From contig NZ_QQAV01000009.1 of the NCBI RefSeq assembly GCF_003350475.1, positions 202,772 through 266,771 of the forward strand: DNA of 64,000 bases. The letters run 5' to 3'. A program made the translations under genes and the position numbers. The notes under the pieces were generated by a model. The model had not been told where the DNA came from and ran no database searches. It saw nothing but the letters and a program-made list of their open reading frames with translations. The DNA comes from Pseudacidovorax intermedius. GTDB taxonomy: Bacteria > Pseudomonadota > Gammaproteobacteria > Burkholderiales > Burkholderiaceae_C. Each line of letters starts with the position of its first letter. The stretch's first letter is position 1. Positions 8,393 through 18,535 of the stretch are shown here, piece after piece.

Positions 8393-9589
8393 TCAGACCA
8401 CCTTGGCGATGCTCGCGCAGACGTGGTCGATGTTCTTGCTGTTGAGTGCGGCCACGCACATGCGGCCCGTGTCGGTGCCGTAGACGCCGAACTCGTTGCG
8501 CAGGCGCACCATCTGGTCCTTGGTCAGGCCCGAGTAGCTGAACATGCCGATCTGACTGGTGATGAAGCTCATGTCCTGCTCCACGCCGGCGGCCTTCAGG
8601 CCGTCCACCAGCTTCTGGCGCATGGCCTTGATGCGCACGCGCATCTCGCCCAGCTCCTTCTCCCACAGGGCGCGCAGCTCGGGGTTGCCCAGCACAGCCG
8701 CCACGACGGCGCCACCGTGCGTCGGCGGGTTGCTGTAGTTGGTGCGGATCATGATCTTCAGCTGCGACAGCACGCGCGCTGCTTCTTCCTTGTTCTCGCA
8801 CAGCACCGACAGGGCGCCCACGCGCTCGCCGTACAGGCTGAAGCTCTTGGAGAAGGAGGTGGAGACGAAGAAGGTCAGGCCGGCGGCCACGAACTTGCCG
8901 ATCACGGCGCCATCTTCGGCGATGCCGTAGCCGAAGCCCTGGTAGGCCATGTCCAGGAAGGGCGTCAGCTGGCGGGCCTTGACCACCTCTACCACCTGGT
9001 CCCACTGCGCGGGCGTGAGGTCGTAGCCGGTCGGGTTGTGGCAGCACGCGTGTAGCACGACGATGGTGCCGGCGGCAGCGCCCTGCAGCGCGGCCAGCAT
9101 GCCGTCGAAGTCGATGCCGCGCTTGGCAGCGTCGTAGTAGGCATAGGTGCCGACCTCGAAGCCAGCCTGCGTGAACAGTGCGCGGTGGTTTTCCCAGCTC
9201 GGGTCGCTGATCAGCACCTGGGCCGAGGGCGAGAGCTTCTTGAGGAAGTCGGCGCCGACCTTCAGGCCGCCGGTGCCGCCCAGGGCCTGGATGGTGGCCA
9301 CACGGCCGGACTTGACCGGCTCGCTGTCGGCGCCGAACACCAGGGCCTTGACGGCGTTGTCGTACGCAGCGATGCCGTCGATGGGCAGGTAGCCGCGGGC
9401 CGAGGGGGCCTTCATCATGTCGGCCTCGGCCTTCTTGACGCATTCCAGCAGCGGCAGCTTGCCGTTGTCGTCGTAGTACACGCCCACGCCCAGGTTGACC
9501 TTGTTGGGGTTGGTGTCGGCGGCGAATTGTTCGTTCAAACCCAGGATGGGGTCGCGCGGCGCCATCTCGACGGCGGAGAAGAGAGACAT
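8393..9589 (-). CDS. tyrB: Aromatic-amino-acid / aspartate aminotransferase
   Basis: A class I PLP aminotransferase of 398 residues that moves amino groups between aspartate or aromatic amino acids and 2-oxoglutarate. The N-terminus MSLFSAVEMAPRDPILGLNE is typical of the AspC/TyrB branch. The PLP Lys is in SFSKSFSLYGERVG, and HACCHNPTGYD and the substrate Arg region near TDTGRMCV are present. The ATG at 9589 was chosen over a longer frame (to 9655) by family start. Whether it prefers aromatic substrates (TyrB) or aspartate (AspC) cannot be decided here. Confidence 0.9.
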   Translation of the reverse strand: MSLFSAVEMAPRDPILGLNEQFAADTNPNKVNLGVGVYYDDNGKLPLLECVKKAEADMMKAPSARGYLPIDGIAAYDNAVKALVFGADSEPVKSGRVATIQALGGTGGLKVGADFLKKLSPSAQVLISDPSWENHRALFTQAGFEVGTYAYYDAAKRGIDFDGMLAALQGAAAGTIVVLHACCHNPTGYDLTPAQWDQVVEVVKARQLTPFLDMAYQGFGYGIAEDGAVIGKFVAAGLTFFVSTSFSKSFSLYGERVGALSVLCENKEEAARVLSQLKIMIRTNYSNPPTHGGAVVAAVLGNPELRALWEKELGEMRVRIKAMRQKLVDGLKAAGVEQDMSFITSQIGMFSYSGLTKDQMVRLRNEFGVYGTDTGRMCVAALNSKNIDHVCASIAKVV

Positions 9590-9738
9590 GGAGAAAGTCC
9601 TTTGGATGCTGGGGCGAGCCTCGCGGCCGGCGAGGCTGGGTGCAGAACCTGGCATCGCCTTTGGGTTAGCCTTGCCGGTTCGCTTGGAATTTTACCGGCC
9701 GCCCCACAGTTGGACTGCTGCCCCGGAGCCTCACCACC

Positions 9739-11850
9739 ATGACCGCAGACCTTCAGACCGCCGACGATGCCGCCGCGCCCGCCAAAGGCGAGTTCGTCCG
9801 CTACCCCGATTCGCCCTTCGAGCTGTTCCAGCCCTATCCGCCGGCGGGCGATCAGCCCAAGGCCATCGAGCAACTGGTCGAGGGCGTGCAGGACGGCGAG
9901 GTCTTCCAGACGCTGCTGGGTGTGACGGGCTCGGGCAAGACCTACACCATGGCCAACGTCATCGCACGCCTGGGCCGGCCGGCCATCGTGTTCGCGCCCA
10001 ACAAGACGCTCGCGGCGCAGCTGTACAGCGAGTTCCGCGAGTTCTTCCCGAAGAACGCGGTGGAGTACTTCGTCAGCTACTACGACTACTACCAGCCCGA
10101 GGCCTATGTGCCTCAGCGCGACCTGTTCATCGAGAAGGACTCGTCGATCAACGAGCATATCGAACAGATGCGGCTGTCGGCCACCAAGAGCGTGCTGGAG
10201 CGGCGGGATGTGGTGATCGTTGCGACGGTGAGTGCCATCTACGGCATCGGCGCCCCGGAGGACTACACCGAGATGCGCTTCATCATGCGCGTGGGCGACA
10301 AGATCGGCCAACGCGACGTGATCGGCCGGCTCATCCGCATGCAGTACACGCGCAACGAGCAGGACTTCTCGCGCGGCGCCTTTCGGGTGCGGGGCGACAC
10401 CATCGACGTGTTTCCGGCCGAGCACAGCGAGCTGGCCATCCGCATCGAGCTGTTCGACGACGAGATCGAGAGCCTGTCGCTGTTCGACCCGCTCACGGGC
10501 CGCGTCCGGCAGAAGATTCCGCGCTTCACGATCTACCCGTCCAGCCATTACGTCACGCCGCGCGACAAGACGCTGCGCGCCGTCGACACCATCAAACTGG
10601 AGCTCGCCGACCGGGTGAAGGAACTCGTCGGTGGCGGCAAGCTGGTGGAGGCCCAGCGCCTGGAGCAACGCACCCGCTTTGACCTGGAGATGCTGGCCGA
10701 GATCGGCCACTGCAAGGGCATCGAGAACTACACCCGGCACCTGTCGGGCGCCGCGCCCGGCGACCCGCCGGCCACTCTGACGGACTACCTGCCCAAGGAC
10801 GCCCTGATGTTCCTGGACGAGAGCCACCAGATGATCGGCCAGCTCGCCGCCATGTACAACGGCGACCGGGCGCGCAAGACCACGCTGGTGGAGTACGGCT
10901 TCCGGCTGCCGTCGGCGCTGGACAACCGGCCGCTCAAGTTCGAGGAATTCGAGCGCCGGATGCGGCAGTGCATCTTTGTGTCGGCCACACCGGCGGCCTA
11001 CGAGCAGGAGCATGCGGGCCAGGTGGTGGAGCAACTGGTGCGGCCCACGGGCCTGATCGACCCCGAGGTCGAGGTGCGGCCCGCCACCCACCAGGTGGAC
11101 GACGTGCTGGGCGAGATCCGCATCCGCGTCGAGAAGAACGAGCGCGTGCTGATCACCACGTTGACCAAGCGCATGGCCGAGCAGCTCACCGAATACCTGA
11201 GCGACAACGGCGTGAAGGTTCGCTATCTGCACAGCGACGTGGACACCGTGGAGCGGGTGGAGATCATCCGCGACCTGCGTCTGGGCAGCTTCGACGTGCT
11301 GGTGGGCATCAACCTGCTGCGCGAGGGCCTGGACATTCCCGAGGTGTCGCTCGTTGCCATCCTTGATGCGGACAAGGAAGGCTTTCTGCGCGCCGAGCGC
11401 AGCCTGATCCAGACCATCGGCCGCGCGGCGCGCAACCTGCATGGCAAGGCCATCCTGTACGCCGACACCATCACTGCGTCGATGAACAAGGCCATCGGCG
11501 AGACGCAGCGCCGCCGCGAGCGGCAGATCGCCTTCAACGAAGCCAACGGCATCGTGCCGCGCAGCATCGTCAAGCAGGTCCGCGAGCTGATCGACGGCGT
11601 CTACGGCGAGAAGTCCGTCAAGGAGGCCGGCAAGCGCGAGGTCGAGCGTGCCCGCGTCGAGGACATGAGCGAGCGCGACGTGGCCAAGGAGATCAAGCGA
11701 CTGGAAAAGCAGATGCTGGAGCACGCCCGCAACCTCGAATTCGAGAAGGCGGCCCGCGTGCGCGACCAACTGGCGCTGCTGCGCGAGCAGGCCTTCGGGG
11801 CGGCGGGCGGCGACAACATCGCGGTGCTCCCGGTCGGCGGGCGAAAGTGA
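9739..11850 (+). CDS. uvrB: Excinuclease ABC subunit B
   Basis: UvrB verifies damage and loads UvrC in nucleotide excision repair. The 703-residue protein has Walker [11 protein letters not shown] near residue 60, the beta-hairpin region with [18 protein letters not shown], the DEAD-like FLDESHQ, helicase motif VI (QTIGRAARN), and the C-terminal UVR coiled coil ([13 protein letters not shown]). About 30 extra N-terminal residues precede the conserved [14 protein letters not shown]. Although uvrB is an SOS gene in other bacteria, I see no CTGT-N8-ACAG box in the 149-base gap upstream. Confidence 0.97.
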   Translation: MTADLQTADDAAAPAKGEFVRYPDSPFELFQPYPPAGDQPKAIEQLVEGVQDGEVFQTLLGVTGSGKTYTMANVIARLGRPAIVFAPNKTLAAQLYSEFREFFPKNAVEYFVSYYDYYQPEAYVPQRDLFIEKDSSINEHIEQMRLSATKSVLERRDVVIVATVSAIYGIGAPEDYTEMRFIMRVGDKIGQRDVIGRLIRMQYTRNEQDFSRGAFRVRGDTIDVFPAEHSELAIRIELFDDEIESLSLFDPLTGRVRQKIPRFTIYPSSHYVTPRDKTLRAVDTIKLELADRVKELVGGGKLVEAQRLEQRTRFDLEMLAEIGHCKGIENYTRHLSGAAPGDPPATLTDYLPKDALMFLDESHQMIGQLAAMYNGDRARKTTLVEYGFRLPSALDNRPLKFEEFERRMRQCIFVSATPAAYEQEHAGQVVEQLVRPTGLIDPEVEVRPATHQVDDVLGEIRIRVEKNERVLITTLTKRMAEQLTEYLSDNGVKVRYLHSDVDTVERVEIIRDLRLGSFDVLVGINLLREGLDIPEVSLVAILDADKEGFLRAERSLIQTIGRAARNLHGKAILYADTITASMNKAIGETQRRRERQIAFNEANGIVPRSIVKQVRELIDGVYGEKSVKEAGKREVERARVEDMSERDVAKEIKRLEKQMLEHARNLEFEKAARVRDQLALLREQAFGAAGGDNIAVLPVGGRK

Positions 11851-11869
11851 GAGGAAAAACCCGCGTTAT

Positions 11870-11890
11870 CCCGAGCACGGCTCGGGGTTT
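11870..11890 (+). terminator. uvrB terminator
   Basis: CCCGAGC (11870-11876) and GCTCGGG (11880-11886) form a 7-base stem with an ACG loop, followed by GTTTCTGTT. It ends only a few bases before the iscR -10, so terminator and promoter abut. Confidence 0.6.
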
Positions 11891-11895
11891 CTGTT

Positions 11896-11920
11896 ATACT
11901 TGAGCGAAACACTCAAGAAC
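11896..11920. promoter_or_regulatory. IscR type-1-like operator at the isc promoter
   Basis: The palindrome CTTGAG (11899-11904), seven bases, CTCAAG (11912-11917) is flanked by ATA on the left. Spacing and the A-rich centre match the type 1 IscR site (ATA-SYY-GACT-RWWW-YAGTC-RRS), except that the inner GAC/GTC pair is a compensating GAG/CTC. It overlaps a likely -10 TATACT (11895-11900), which fits autorepression of the isc operon. The leader to iscR is about 130 bases. Confidence 0.6.
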
Positions 11921-12052
11921 AAAGAACTTCGCGATGAAGGGCCGGCTCCTACCTTTCGATGGGCGGGATGCCGGGCAGGGCGGAGACGGGCGCCACCGGA
12001 TCCTGTGGATCCCAGGTGTTGTTTAACGGTAAGCCAACTGAAGGAGCTTGCG

Positions 12053-12589
12053 ATGCGTCTCACTACCAAAGGCCGTTTTGCGGTCACCGCCATGATCGAC
12101 TTGGCACTGCGCCAGAACTCCGGTCCGGTCACGCTGGCCGCAATCAGCCAGCGGCAGCAGATTTCGCTGTCCTACCTGGAACAGCTTTTCGGCAAGCTCC
12201 GTCGCCATGAGCTGGTGGAATCCACGCGTGGCCCGGGCGGCGGTTATTCGCTGGGTCGCAAGGCGGCGGACATCACGGTCGCCGACATCATCGTGTCGGT
12301 GGACGAACCGATCGACGCTACCCACTGCGCCGGCAAGGAAAATTGCATGGGCGAAGCCGGCCGCTGCATGACCCATGAGCTGTGGGCCTCGCTCAACCAG
12401 AAGATGGTCGAGTTCCTGGATTCCGTCACGCTGCAGAAGCTGGTGGACGACCAGATCGCCAAGGGCGTGCAGGTTGAGAACAAGCCGGCCGTCAAGCGGG
12501 CGATCTCAAGCCAGCCGGTGGTCAAGCCGATCCGGGTGAATGCGCCCAACTCGGTGTTCGCCCTCGGCAACGCCTTCGCCAAGTCCTGA
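12053..12589 (+). CDS. iscR: Iron-sulfur cluster regulator IscR
   Basis: IscR is an Rrf2-family repressor that senses [2Fe-2S] clusters and controls isc expression. The 178-residue protein has the winged helix MRLTTKGRFAVTAMIDLAL, the recognition region SYLEQLFGKLRRHELV, and three cluster Cys at 92, 98 and 105 with His at 108. The C-terminal tail of about 30 residues is longer than in E. coli. The ATG follows AAGGAG. It is the first gene of the isc operon, behind a candidate operator of its own. Confidence 0.96.
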   Translation: MRLTTKGRFAVTAMIDLALRQNSGPVTLAAISQRQQISLSYLEQLFGKLRRHELVESTRGPGGGYSLGRKAADITVADIIVSVDEPIDATHCAGKENCMGEAGRCMTHELWASLNQKMVEFLDSVTLQKLVDDQIAKGVQVENKPAVKRAISSQPVVKPIRVNAPNSVFALGNAFAKS

Positions 12590-12675
12590 TGCACGGCGGG
12601 CGAGCCGCAGCGGCCTGTCGCTGCCGGCTCCTCCGTTCGTGATTGTTTCCGTATCCACGCCAGCACGAGCGAGCC

Positions 12676-13896
<1,221 letters not shown>

Positions 13897-13921
13897 ATCC
13901 ACCAAGAAAGAAGAGGACCCC

Positions 13922-14335
13922 ATGGCTTATTCGGACAAGGTCATCGACCACTACGAAAACCCCCGCAACGTCGGCTCCTTCGACAAGGGCGACGACACCG
14001 TCGGCACCGGTATGGTGGGTGCGCCCGCCTGCGGCGATGTGATGAAGCTGCAGATCAAGGTGAATCCGCAGACCGGCGTCATCGAGGACGCGCGCTTCAA
14101 GACCTATGGCTGCGGCTCTGCGATCGCATCGTCGTCGCTCGTCACCGAGTGGGTGAAGGGCAAGACGCTCGACGAGGCCGCCTCGCTCAAGAACGCGCAG
14201 ATCGCCGAAGAGCTGGCATTGCCGCCGGTCAAGATCCACTGCTCGATCCTGGCCGAGGATGCCATCAAGGCCGCCGTGAACGACTATCGCGCCAAGGCTG
14301 GCGCGAAGACCGGCGCCGAAGCCCTCGCCTCGTGA
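13922..14335 (+). CDS. iscU: Fe-S cluster assembly scaffold IscU
   Basis: IscU is the scaffold on which [2Fe-2S] and [4Fe-4S] clusters are built. The 137-residue protein has the three Cys ligands (GAPACGD at 37, YGCGSAI at 64, [11 protein letters not shown] near 107), Asp39, and the LPPVK motif that the chaperone HscA recognises. AAGAAAGAAGAGG precedes the ATG. It is the third gene of the isc operon. Confidence 0.97.
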   Translation: MAYSDKVIDHYENPRNVGSFDKGDDTVGTGMVGAPACGDVMKLQIKVNPQTGVIEDARFKTYGCGSAIASSSLVTEWVKGKTLDEAASLKNAQIAEELALPPVKIHCSILAEDAIKAAVNDYRAKAGAKTGAEALAS

Positions 14336-14352
14336 CCGGAGCTTCGAACGCA

Positions 14353-14676
14353 ATGGCGATCACGCTGACCGAAGCTGCGGCGCGCCATGTGTCCCGCTAC
14401 CTGAGCAAGCGTGGCAAGGGGATCGGCGTGCGGCTGGGTGTGAAGACCACGGGCTGCTCCGGTCTTGCCTACAAGCTGGAGTACGTGGACGAGTCGGCGC
14501 CGGAGGATGTCATCTTCGAGGAGCATGGCGTCAAGGTGCTGGTGGATCCCAAAAGCCTGGCCTACATCGATGGCACGGAGTTGGACTTCGTGCGCGAGGG
14601 GCTGAACGAAGGCTTTCGCTTCAACAACCCGAACGAGCGCGACCGCTGTGGTTGCGGTGAGAGCTTCCGCGTCTGA
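14353..14676 (+). CDS. iscA: A-type Fe-S carrier IscA
   Basis: IscA carries Fe-S clusters from the scaffold to target proteins. The 107-residue protein has the three ligand Cys of A-type carriers: TTGCSG (Cys35) and the C-terminal CGCGESF pair. The ATG at 14353 begins [13 protein letters not shown], the standard start; it lies 17 bases after the iscU stop. A terminator-like hairpin follows. Confidence 0.96.
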   Translation: MAITLTEAAARHVSRYLSKRGKGIGVRLGVKTTGCSGLAYKLEYVDESAPEDVIFEEHGVKVLVDPKSLAYIDGTELDFVREGLNEGFRFNNPNERDRCGCGESFRV

Positions 14677-14697
14677 TTGCGACTCGGAGGGAGCGGG

Positions 14698-14728
14698 GCC
14701 GCCACCCGAAAGGGCTTGGCGGCTTTTT
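14698..14728 (+). terminator. Intra-operon terminator between iscA and hscB
   Basis: GCCGCC (14698-14703) pairs with GGCGGC (14718-14723). Inside, CCC/GGG closes a GAAA tetraloop (14708-14711). Five T follow directly (14724-14728). It has the full form of an intrinsic terminator inside the isc operon, so part of the transcripts should stop before hscBA-fdx. Confidence 0.7.
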
Positions 14729-14751
14729 CTTGGCAGCACGAGGAATGGCCC

Positions 14752-15270
14752 ATGCAATTGACCGACGATGACTTCACGCTGTTCGCGGTGCCGCCCACGT
14801 TCGGGCAGGATCGGGGTGCGCTGGATACGCGCTGGAAGGAATTGCAGCGTGAGGCGCATCCTGATCGCTTCGCGGCGCAGGGCCCGGCGGCGCAGCGACT
14901 GGCCATGCAATGGTCCGTGCGCATCAATGAGGCCTATCAGCGTCTGAAGGATCCGTTGAGCCGTGCGGCCTACCTGTGCGAGATGAACGGCGCGCCCGTG
15001 CAGGCCGAGAACAATACGGCCATGCCGGCGGACTTCCTCATGCAGCAGATGAGTTGGCGTGAGGAGCTGGAAGAAGCCGGCGACGCGTCGGCGCTCGATG
15101 CCTTGCAGCAGGGGGTCCAGTCCGCCCGCGCCCGCGCCCTCTCCAGCCTGGACTGGCTGATCGACGAGAAGGGTGACTATCCCGCCGCAGCTCAGCAGGT
15201 GAGAGCCCTCATGTTCATCGAACGCTTTTCGACCGAGCTCGATGAGCGACTCGACCGGCTGGGACAATAG
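14752..15270 (+). CDS. hscB: J-domain co-chaperone HscB
   Basis: HscB brings IscU to HscA and stimulates its ATPase. The 172-residue protein has an N-terminal J-domain with the AHPDRF motif and a C-terminal three-helix domain ([20 protein letters not shown]) that binds IscU. The zinc Cys seen in some HscB proteins are absent apart from YLCEMNGAP. The start [14 protein letters not shown] was chosen over an upstream extension because it begins the family-conserved part. It is 8 bases from hscA. Confidence 0.95.
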   Translation: MQLTDDDFTLFAVPPTFGQDRGALDTRWKELQREAHPDRFAAQGPAAQRLAMQWSVRINEAYQRLKDPLSRAAYLCEMNGAPVQAENNTAMPADFLMQQMSWREELEEAGDASALDALQQGVQSARARALSSLDWLIDEKGDYPAAAQQVRALMFIERFSTELDERLDRLGQ

Positions 15271-15278
15271 TTTTCTCC

Positions 15279-17135
15279 ATGGCACTTCTTCAGATCTCCG
15301 AACCCGGCCAGGCGCCGGACCCGCATCAGCGGCGCATCGCAGTCGGCATCGACCTGGGCACCACCCATTCGCTGGTTGCCTCGGTGCGCAATGGCGTCGC
15401 CGAATGCCTGCCCGACGAGCAGGGCAGGGTGATCCTTCCATCGGCGGTGCGCTACCTGGATGCGCACCGGCGGCAGATCGGATTTGCGGCCCTGGATGCG
15501 CGCGCTGCGGATCCGGCCAATACCGTCACGTCCGCCAAGCGGCTCATGGGCCGCGGGCTGGGCGACATCGCCAACCGGTCTGCCATGCCCTACACGCTGC
15601 TCGACGAGGGCGGCATGGTGAAGGTGCAGACCGTCGCCGGCCCCAAGTCGCCCGTGGAGGTGAGCGCGGAGATCCTGGCCACGCTGCGCTACCGCGCAGA
15701 AGACACCTTCGATGGCGACCTGTATGGCGCGGTCATCACCGTGCCGGCCTATTTCGACGAAGGCCAGCGTCAGGCCACCAAGGATGCCGCGCAACTGGCG
15801 GGGCTCAACGTTCTGCGCCTGATCAGCGAGCCCACCGCCGCTGCCATCGCCTATGGCCTCGACAACGGCAGCGAGGGTGTGTACGCCGTCTACGACCTGG
15901 GGGGCGGCACCTTCGACATCTCGGTGCTGCGGCTGACGCAGGGCGTGTTCGAGGTCATTGCCACTGGCGGTGACTCGGCCCTGGGCGGCGACGACTACGA
16001 CCATGCGCTGGCAAACCTGGTGATCAAGCGCCTGGGACGGGTGCCGGCCAACGACGAGGAGCGGGCACGCATGCTGGTTGCCGCGCGTCACTGCAAGGAG
16101 GCCTTGACCGATGCCGACGCGGCGCCGCTCAAGGTCGAGCTGGCAGGTGCGACGCACGAGCTGACCATCACGCGCACCGACTTCGATGCCGCCACGCAGC
16201 CCCTGACGCAGCGCACCCTCGCCGCCGTGCGCAAGGCGCTACGCGATGCGCGGCTGACGCCGAACGAATTGCAGGGCATCGTGCTGGTGGGTGGCGCCAC
16301 GCGCATGCCGCAGATCCGGCAGGCCGTGGGCAATTTCTTTGGGCGTCCGCCGCTCACCAACCTCAATCCTGACGAGGTCGTGGCGCTCGGCGCGGCGATC
16401 CAGGCCAATCAACTGGCTGGCAACGATGGTGCAGGCAACCTGCTGTTGCTGGACGTGATCCCGCTGTCGCTCGGACTCGAGACCATGGGCGGACTCGTGG
16501 AGCGCATCGTGCCGCGCAACACGACCATCCCCACCGCGATGGCGCAGGACTTCACCACCTACCAGGATGGCCAGACCGCTCTGGCATTGCATGTGGTGCA
16601 GGGCGAGCGCGATCTGGTCGCCGACTGCCGCAGCCTGGCGCGCTTCACGCTGCGTGGCATTCCGCCGATGGCGGCTGGCGCGGCGCGCATCCGCGTGACC
16701 TTCACCGTGGATGCCGACGGCCTGCTTTCTGTTTCCGCCAAGGAGCAGAGCAGCGGCGTCGAGGCCAGCGTCACCGTCAAGCCTTCCTATGGCCTGTCGG
16801 ACGACCAGATTGCCACCATGCTGCAGGAGGGCTTCGCGACCGCGCAAGCCGACATGCAGCAGCGCGCGTTGATCGAGGCGCGCGTCGAGGCCGACCGCAT
16901 GTTGCAGGCCACCCGCACCGCACTGGCAGCCGACGGCGCGCTGCTGAGCGCGCCGGAGCGCCAGGCCATCGATCAGTTGCTGGATGCCTTGGCTGCCGTA
17001 CGTGATGGCGACGACAAGTCGGCCATCTCCGAGGCCACCGAGGCACTGGCCCATGGCACCGAGGCGTTCGCCGCGCAGCGCATGAACAAGGGCATCGCCC
17101 AGGCGCTGGCGGGCCGCAGCATCGAATCCGTTTGA
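15279..17135 (+). CDS. hscA: Fe-S assembly chaperone HscA
   Basis: HscA is a specialised Hsp70 that binds the LPPVK motif of IscU and drives cluster release. The 618-residue protein has the Hsp70 ATPase signatures [24 protein letters not shown] and [13 protein letters not shown], and a substrate domain starting after [18 protein letters not shown]. The length matches HscA rather than DnaK, and the acidic DnaK tail is missing. It is translated 8 bases after hscB and is followed after 5 bases by fdx. Confidence 0.96.
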   Translation: MALLQISEPGQAPDPHQRRIAVGIDLGTTHSLVASVRNGVAECLPDEQGRVILPSAVRYLDAHRRQIGFAALDARAADPANTVTSAKRLMGRGLGDIANRSAMPYTLLDEGGMVKVQTVAGPKSPVEVSAEILATLRYRAEDTFDGDLYGAVITVPAYFDEGQRQATKDAAQLAGLNVLRLISEPTAAAIAYGLDNGSEGVYAVYDLGGGTFDISVLRLTQGVFEVIATGGDSALGGDDYDHALANLVIKRLGRVPANDEERARMLVAARHCKEALTDADAAPLKVELAGATHELTITRTDFDAATQPLTQRTLAAVRKALRDARLTPNELQGIVLVGGATRMPQIRQAVGNFFGRPPLTNLNPDEVVALGAAIQANQLAGNDGAGNLLLLDVIPLSLGLETMGGLVERIVPRNTTIPTAMAQDFTTYQDGQTALALHVVQGERDLVADCRSLARFTLRGIPPMAAGAARIRVTFTVDADGLLSVSAKEQSSGVEASVTVKPSYGLSDDQIATMLQEGFATAQADMQQRALIEARVEADRMLQATRTALAADGALLSAPERQAIDQLLDALAAVRDGDDKSAISEATEALAHGTEAFAAQRMNKGIAQALAGRSIESV

Positions 17136-17140
17136 GACCC

Positions 17141-17479
17141 ATGCCCATCATCAAGATTCTTCCCCACGCCGAGTACTGTCCGCAGGGCACCGAGATCCAG
17201 GCGCCGGCCGGCACCTCCATCTGCGAAGCGCTGCTCGAAAACGGCATCGAGATCGAGCACGCCTGCGAGATGAGCTGCGCCTGCACGACGTGCCATGTGA
17301 TCGTGCGGGAAGGCCTCGCCTCCCTGAACGAGGCCGAGGAAGAAGAGGAAGACTTGCTCGACCGCGCCTGGGGCCTGACACCGCAGTCGCGCCTGTCGTG
17401 CCAGGCGATCCTGGCGCAGAAGGACTTGGTCGTGGAGATTCCCAAGTACACGATCAACCACGCCAAGGAAAACCACTGA
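17141..17479 (+). CDS. fdx: Isc-type [2Fe-2S] ferredoxin
   Basis: An adrenodoxin-type ferredoxin of 112 residues that supplies electrons for cluster assembly. The ligands are Cys42, Cys48, Cys51 (ACEMSCACTTC) and Cys87 (RLSCQA), with the extra Cys46 found in Isc ferredoxins. The acidic patch EAEEEEEDLLD is where partners such as IscS dock. The ATG at 17141 gives the family start MPIIKILPHAEYCP; a TTG at 17132 is possible. It closes the isc operon; no iscX gene follows. Confidence 0.96.
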   Translation: MPIIKILPHAEYCPQGTEIQAPAGTSICEALLENGIEIEHACEMSCACTTCHVIVREGLASLNEAEEEEEDLLDRAWGLTPQSRLSCQAILAQKDLVVEIPKYTINHAKENH

Positions 17480-17525
17480 CCATGGCCGTGTCCGCCACCC
17501 GTTGCGTGCCCGGCAAGGAAAGAGC

Positions 17526-18248
17526 ATGTCGCGCCTGATCGTCCTCGATACCGAAACCACCGGCCTGTCGGCAGAGAACGGCGACCGTGTGATCGAGCTG
17601 GGCTGTGTAGAACTCGTCAACCGCAAGCTGACCGGCAACGATCTGCACCTGTACTTCAATCCGGAGCGCGAGAGCCACGAGGACGCCCTCCGGGTCCACG
17701 GCCTGACCACCGAGTTCCTGCGCGACAAGCCCAAGTTCGTCACGATGGCGCAGGATGTGATCGAGTACCTGCGTGGCGCCGAGTTGATCATTCACAACGC
17801 GGCCTTCGACGTCGGCTTCCTTAACAAGGAGTTGGAACGTGCGGGCCTGAAGCCGTTGCGCGATTACGTGGCCGAGGTGACCGACACGCTGGTCATGGCC
17901 AAGCAACTTTTCCCGGGCAAGCGCAACTCGCTCGATGCGTTGTGCGACCGTTTCGGCGTGGACCGGTCGAACCGGACCTTCCACGGCGCCAAGCTCGACG
18001 CCCAGCTGCTGGCTGACGTCTACATCAATCTCACGCGCGGCCAAGACGCGCTGCTGATCGACATCGACACGGGCGAAAGCGAAGAGCAGGGCATCATCGT
18101 CGATGTGGATCTGCGCCAGTTCAGCCTGCCTGTGCTGGCCGCGACCGTGGACGAACTGGCTTCGCATGAACAGGCGTTGCTCGACCTGGACAAGGCCAGC
18201 GGCGGAAAAACCATTTTTCGGTTGCAAGATCAAAAAAGCATGGCATAA
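17526..18248 (+). CDS. dnaQ: DNA polymerase III epsilon subunit (proofreading exonuclease)
   Basis: DnaQ is the 3'-5' proofreading exonuclease of the replicase. The 240-residue protein has the DEDDh motifs: LDTETTGL (Exo I), HNAAFDVGFL (Exo II) and HGAKLDAQLLADVY (Exo III, with the His). The linker holds GQDALLI, at the position of the clamp-binding motif QTSMAF of E. coli, and the C-terminus (VDELASHEQALLDLD..GGKTIF) matches the segment that binds the alpha subunit. The ATG at 17526 follows AAGGAA. Confidence 0.93.
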   Translation: MSRLIVLDTETTGLSAENGDRVIELGCVELVNRKLTGNDLHLYFNPERESHEDALRVHGLTTEFLRDKPKFVTMAQDVIEYLRGAELIIHNAAFDVGFLNKELERAGLKPLRDYVAEVTDTLVMAKQLFPGKRNSLDALCDRFGVDRSNRTFHGAKLDAQLLADVYINLTRGQDALLIDIDTGESEEQGIIVDVDLRQFSLPVLAATVDELASHEQALLDLDKASGGKTIFRLQDQKSMA

Positions 18249-18249
18249 T
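18222..18249 (+). promoter_or_regulatory. Promoter for tRNA-Val inside dnaQ 3' end
   Basis: TTGCAA (18222-18227), 16-base spacer, CATAAT (18244-18249). Transcription would start near 18257, about 50 bases before the tRNA. Confidence 0.5.
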
Positions 18250-18308
18250 CTAAGGCTTCGCGCAGCACTGCACGAAACTGAAGAGAAAGACAAAAAGTCC
18301 TTCTCCTC

Positions 18309-18383
18309 GGGCGGTTAGCTCAGGGGTAGAGCACAGCATTCACACTGCTGGGGTCGGGGGTTCAAAGCCCTCACCGCCCACCA
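18309..18383 (+). tRNA. tRNA-Val (anticodon CAC)
   Basis: Acceptor GGGCGGT pairs with ACCGCCC. The D-arm is GCTC..GAGC. The anticodon stem CAGCA/TGCTG holds the loop TTCACAC, giving anticodon CAC (codon GUG, Val). The T-loop is TTCAAAG, the discriminator is A, and CCA is encoded. The length is 75 bases. A promoter lies in the end of dnaQ and a terminator follows. Confidence 0.96.
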
Positions 18384-18397
18384 CCATTCCAAGAAGG

Positions 18398-18423
18398 CGC
18401 CACCATCCAGTGGCGTTTTTTTT
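18398..18423 (+). terminator. Terminator after tRNA-Val
   Basis: CGCCAC (18398-18403) and GTGGCG (18410-18415) form the stem with a 6-base loop, followed by eight T. Confidence 0.85.
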
Positions 18424-18535
18424 CGTCCGCATCACTGCGGTGGTGTGTCTCCATCGGCGGGGCGCGACACGCTCAAGCCCTCCTTCGGGGCGAATGGCGG
18501 GACAATGAGCCTCTAGGTTTCAAGCCCGGCTCCCC

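Noticed and set aside
9590..9738. Search for an SOS box upstream of uvrB
   Set aside because: No CTGT-N8-ACAG-like sequence is present with at most one mismatch.
9535..11769. A 744-codon minus-strand frame opposite uvrB
   Set aside because: Antisense shadow of uvrB; no independent evidence.
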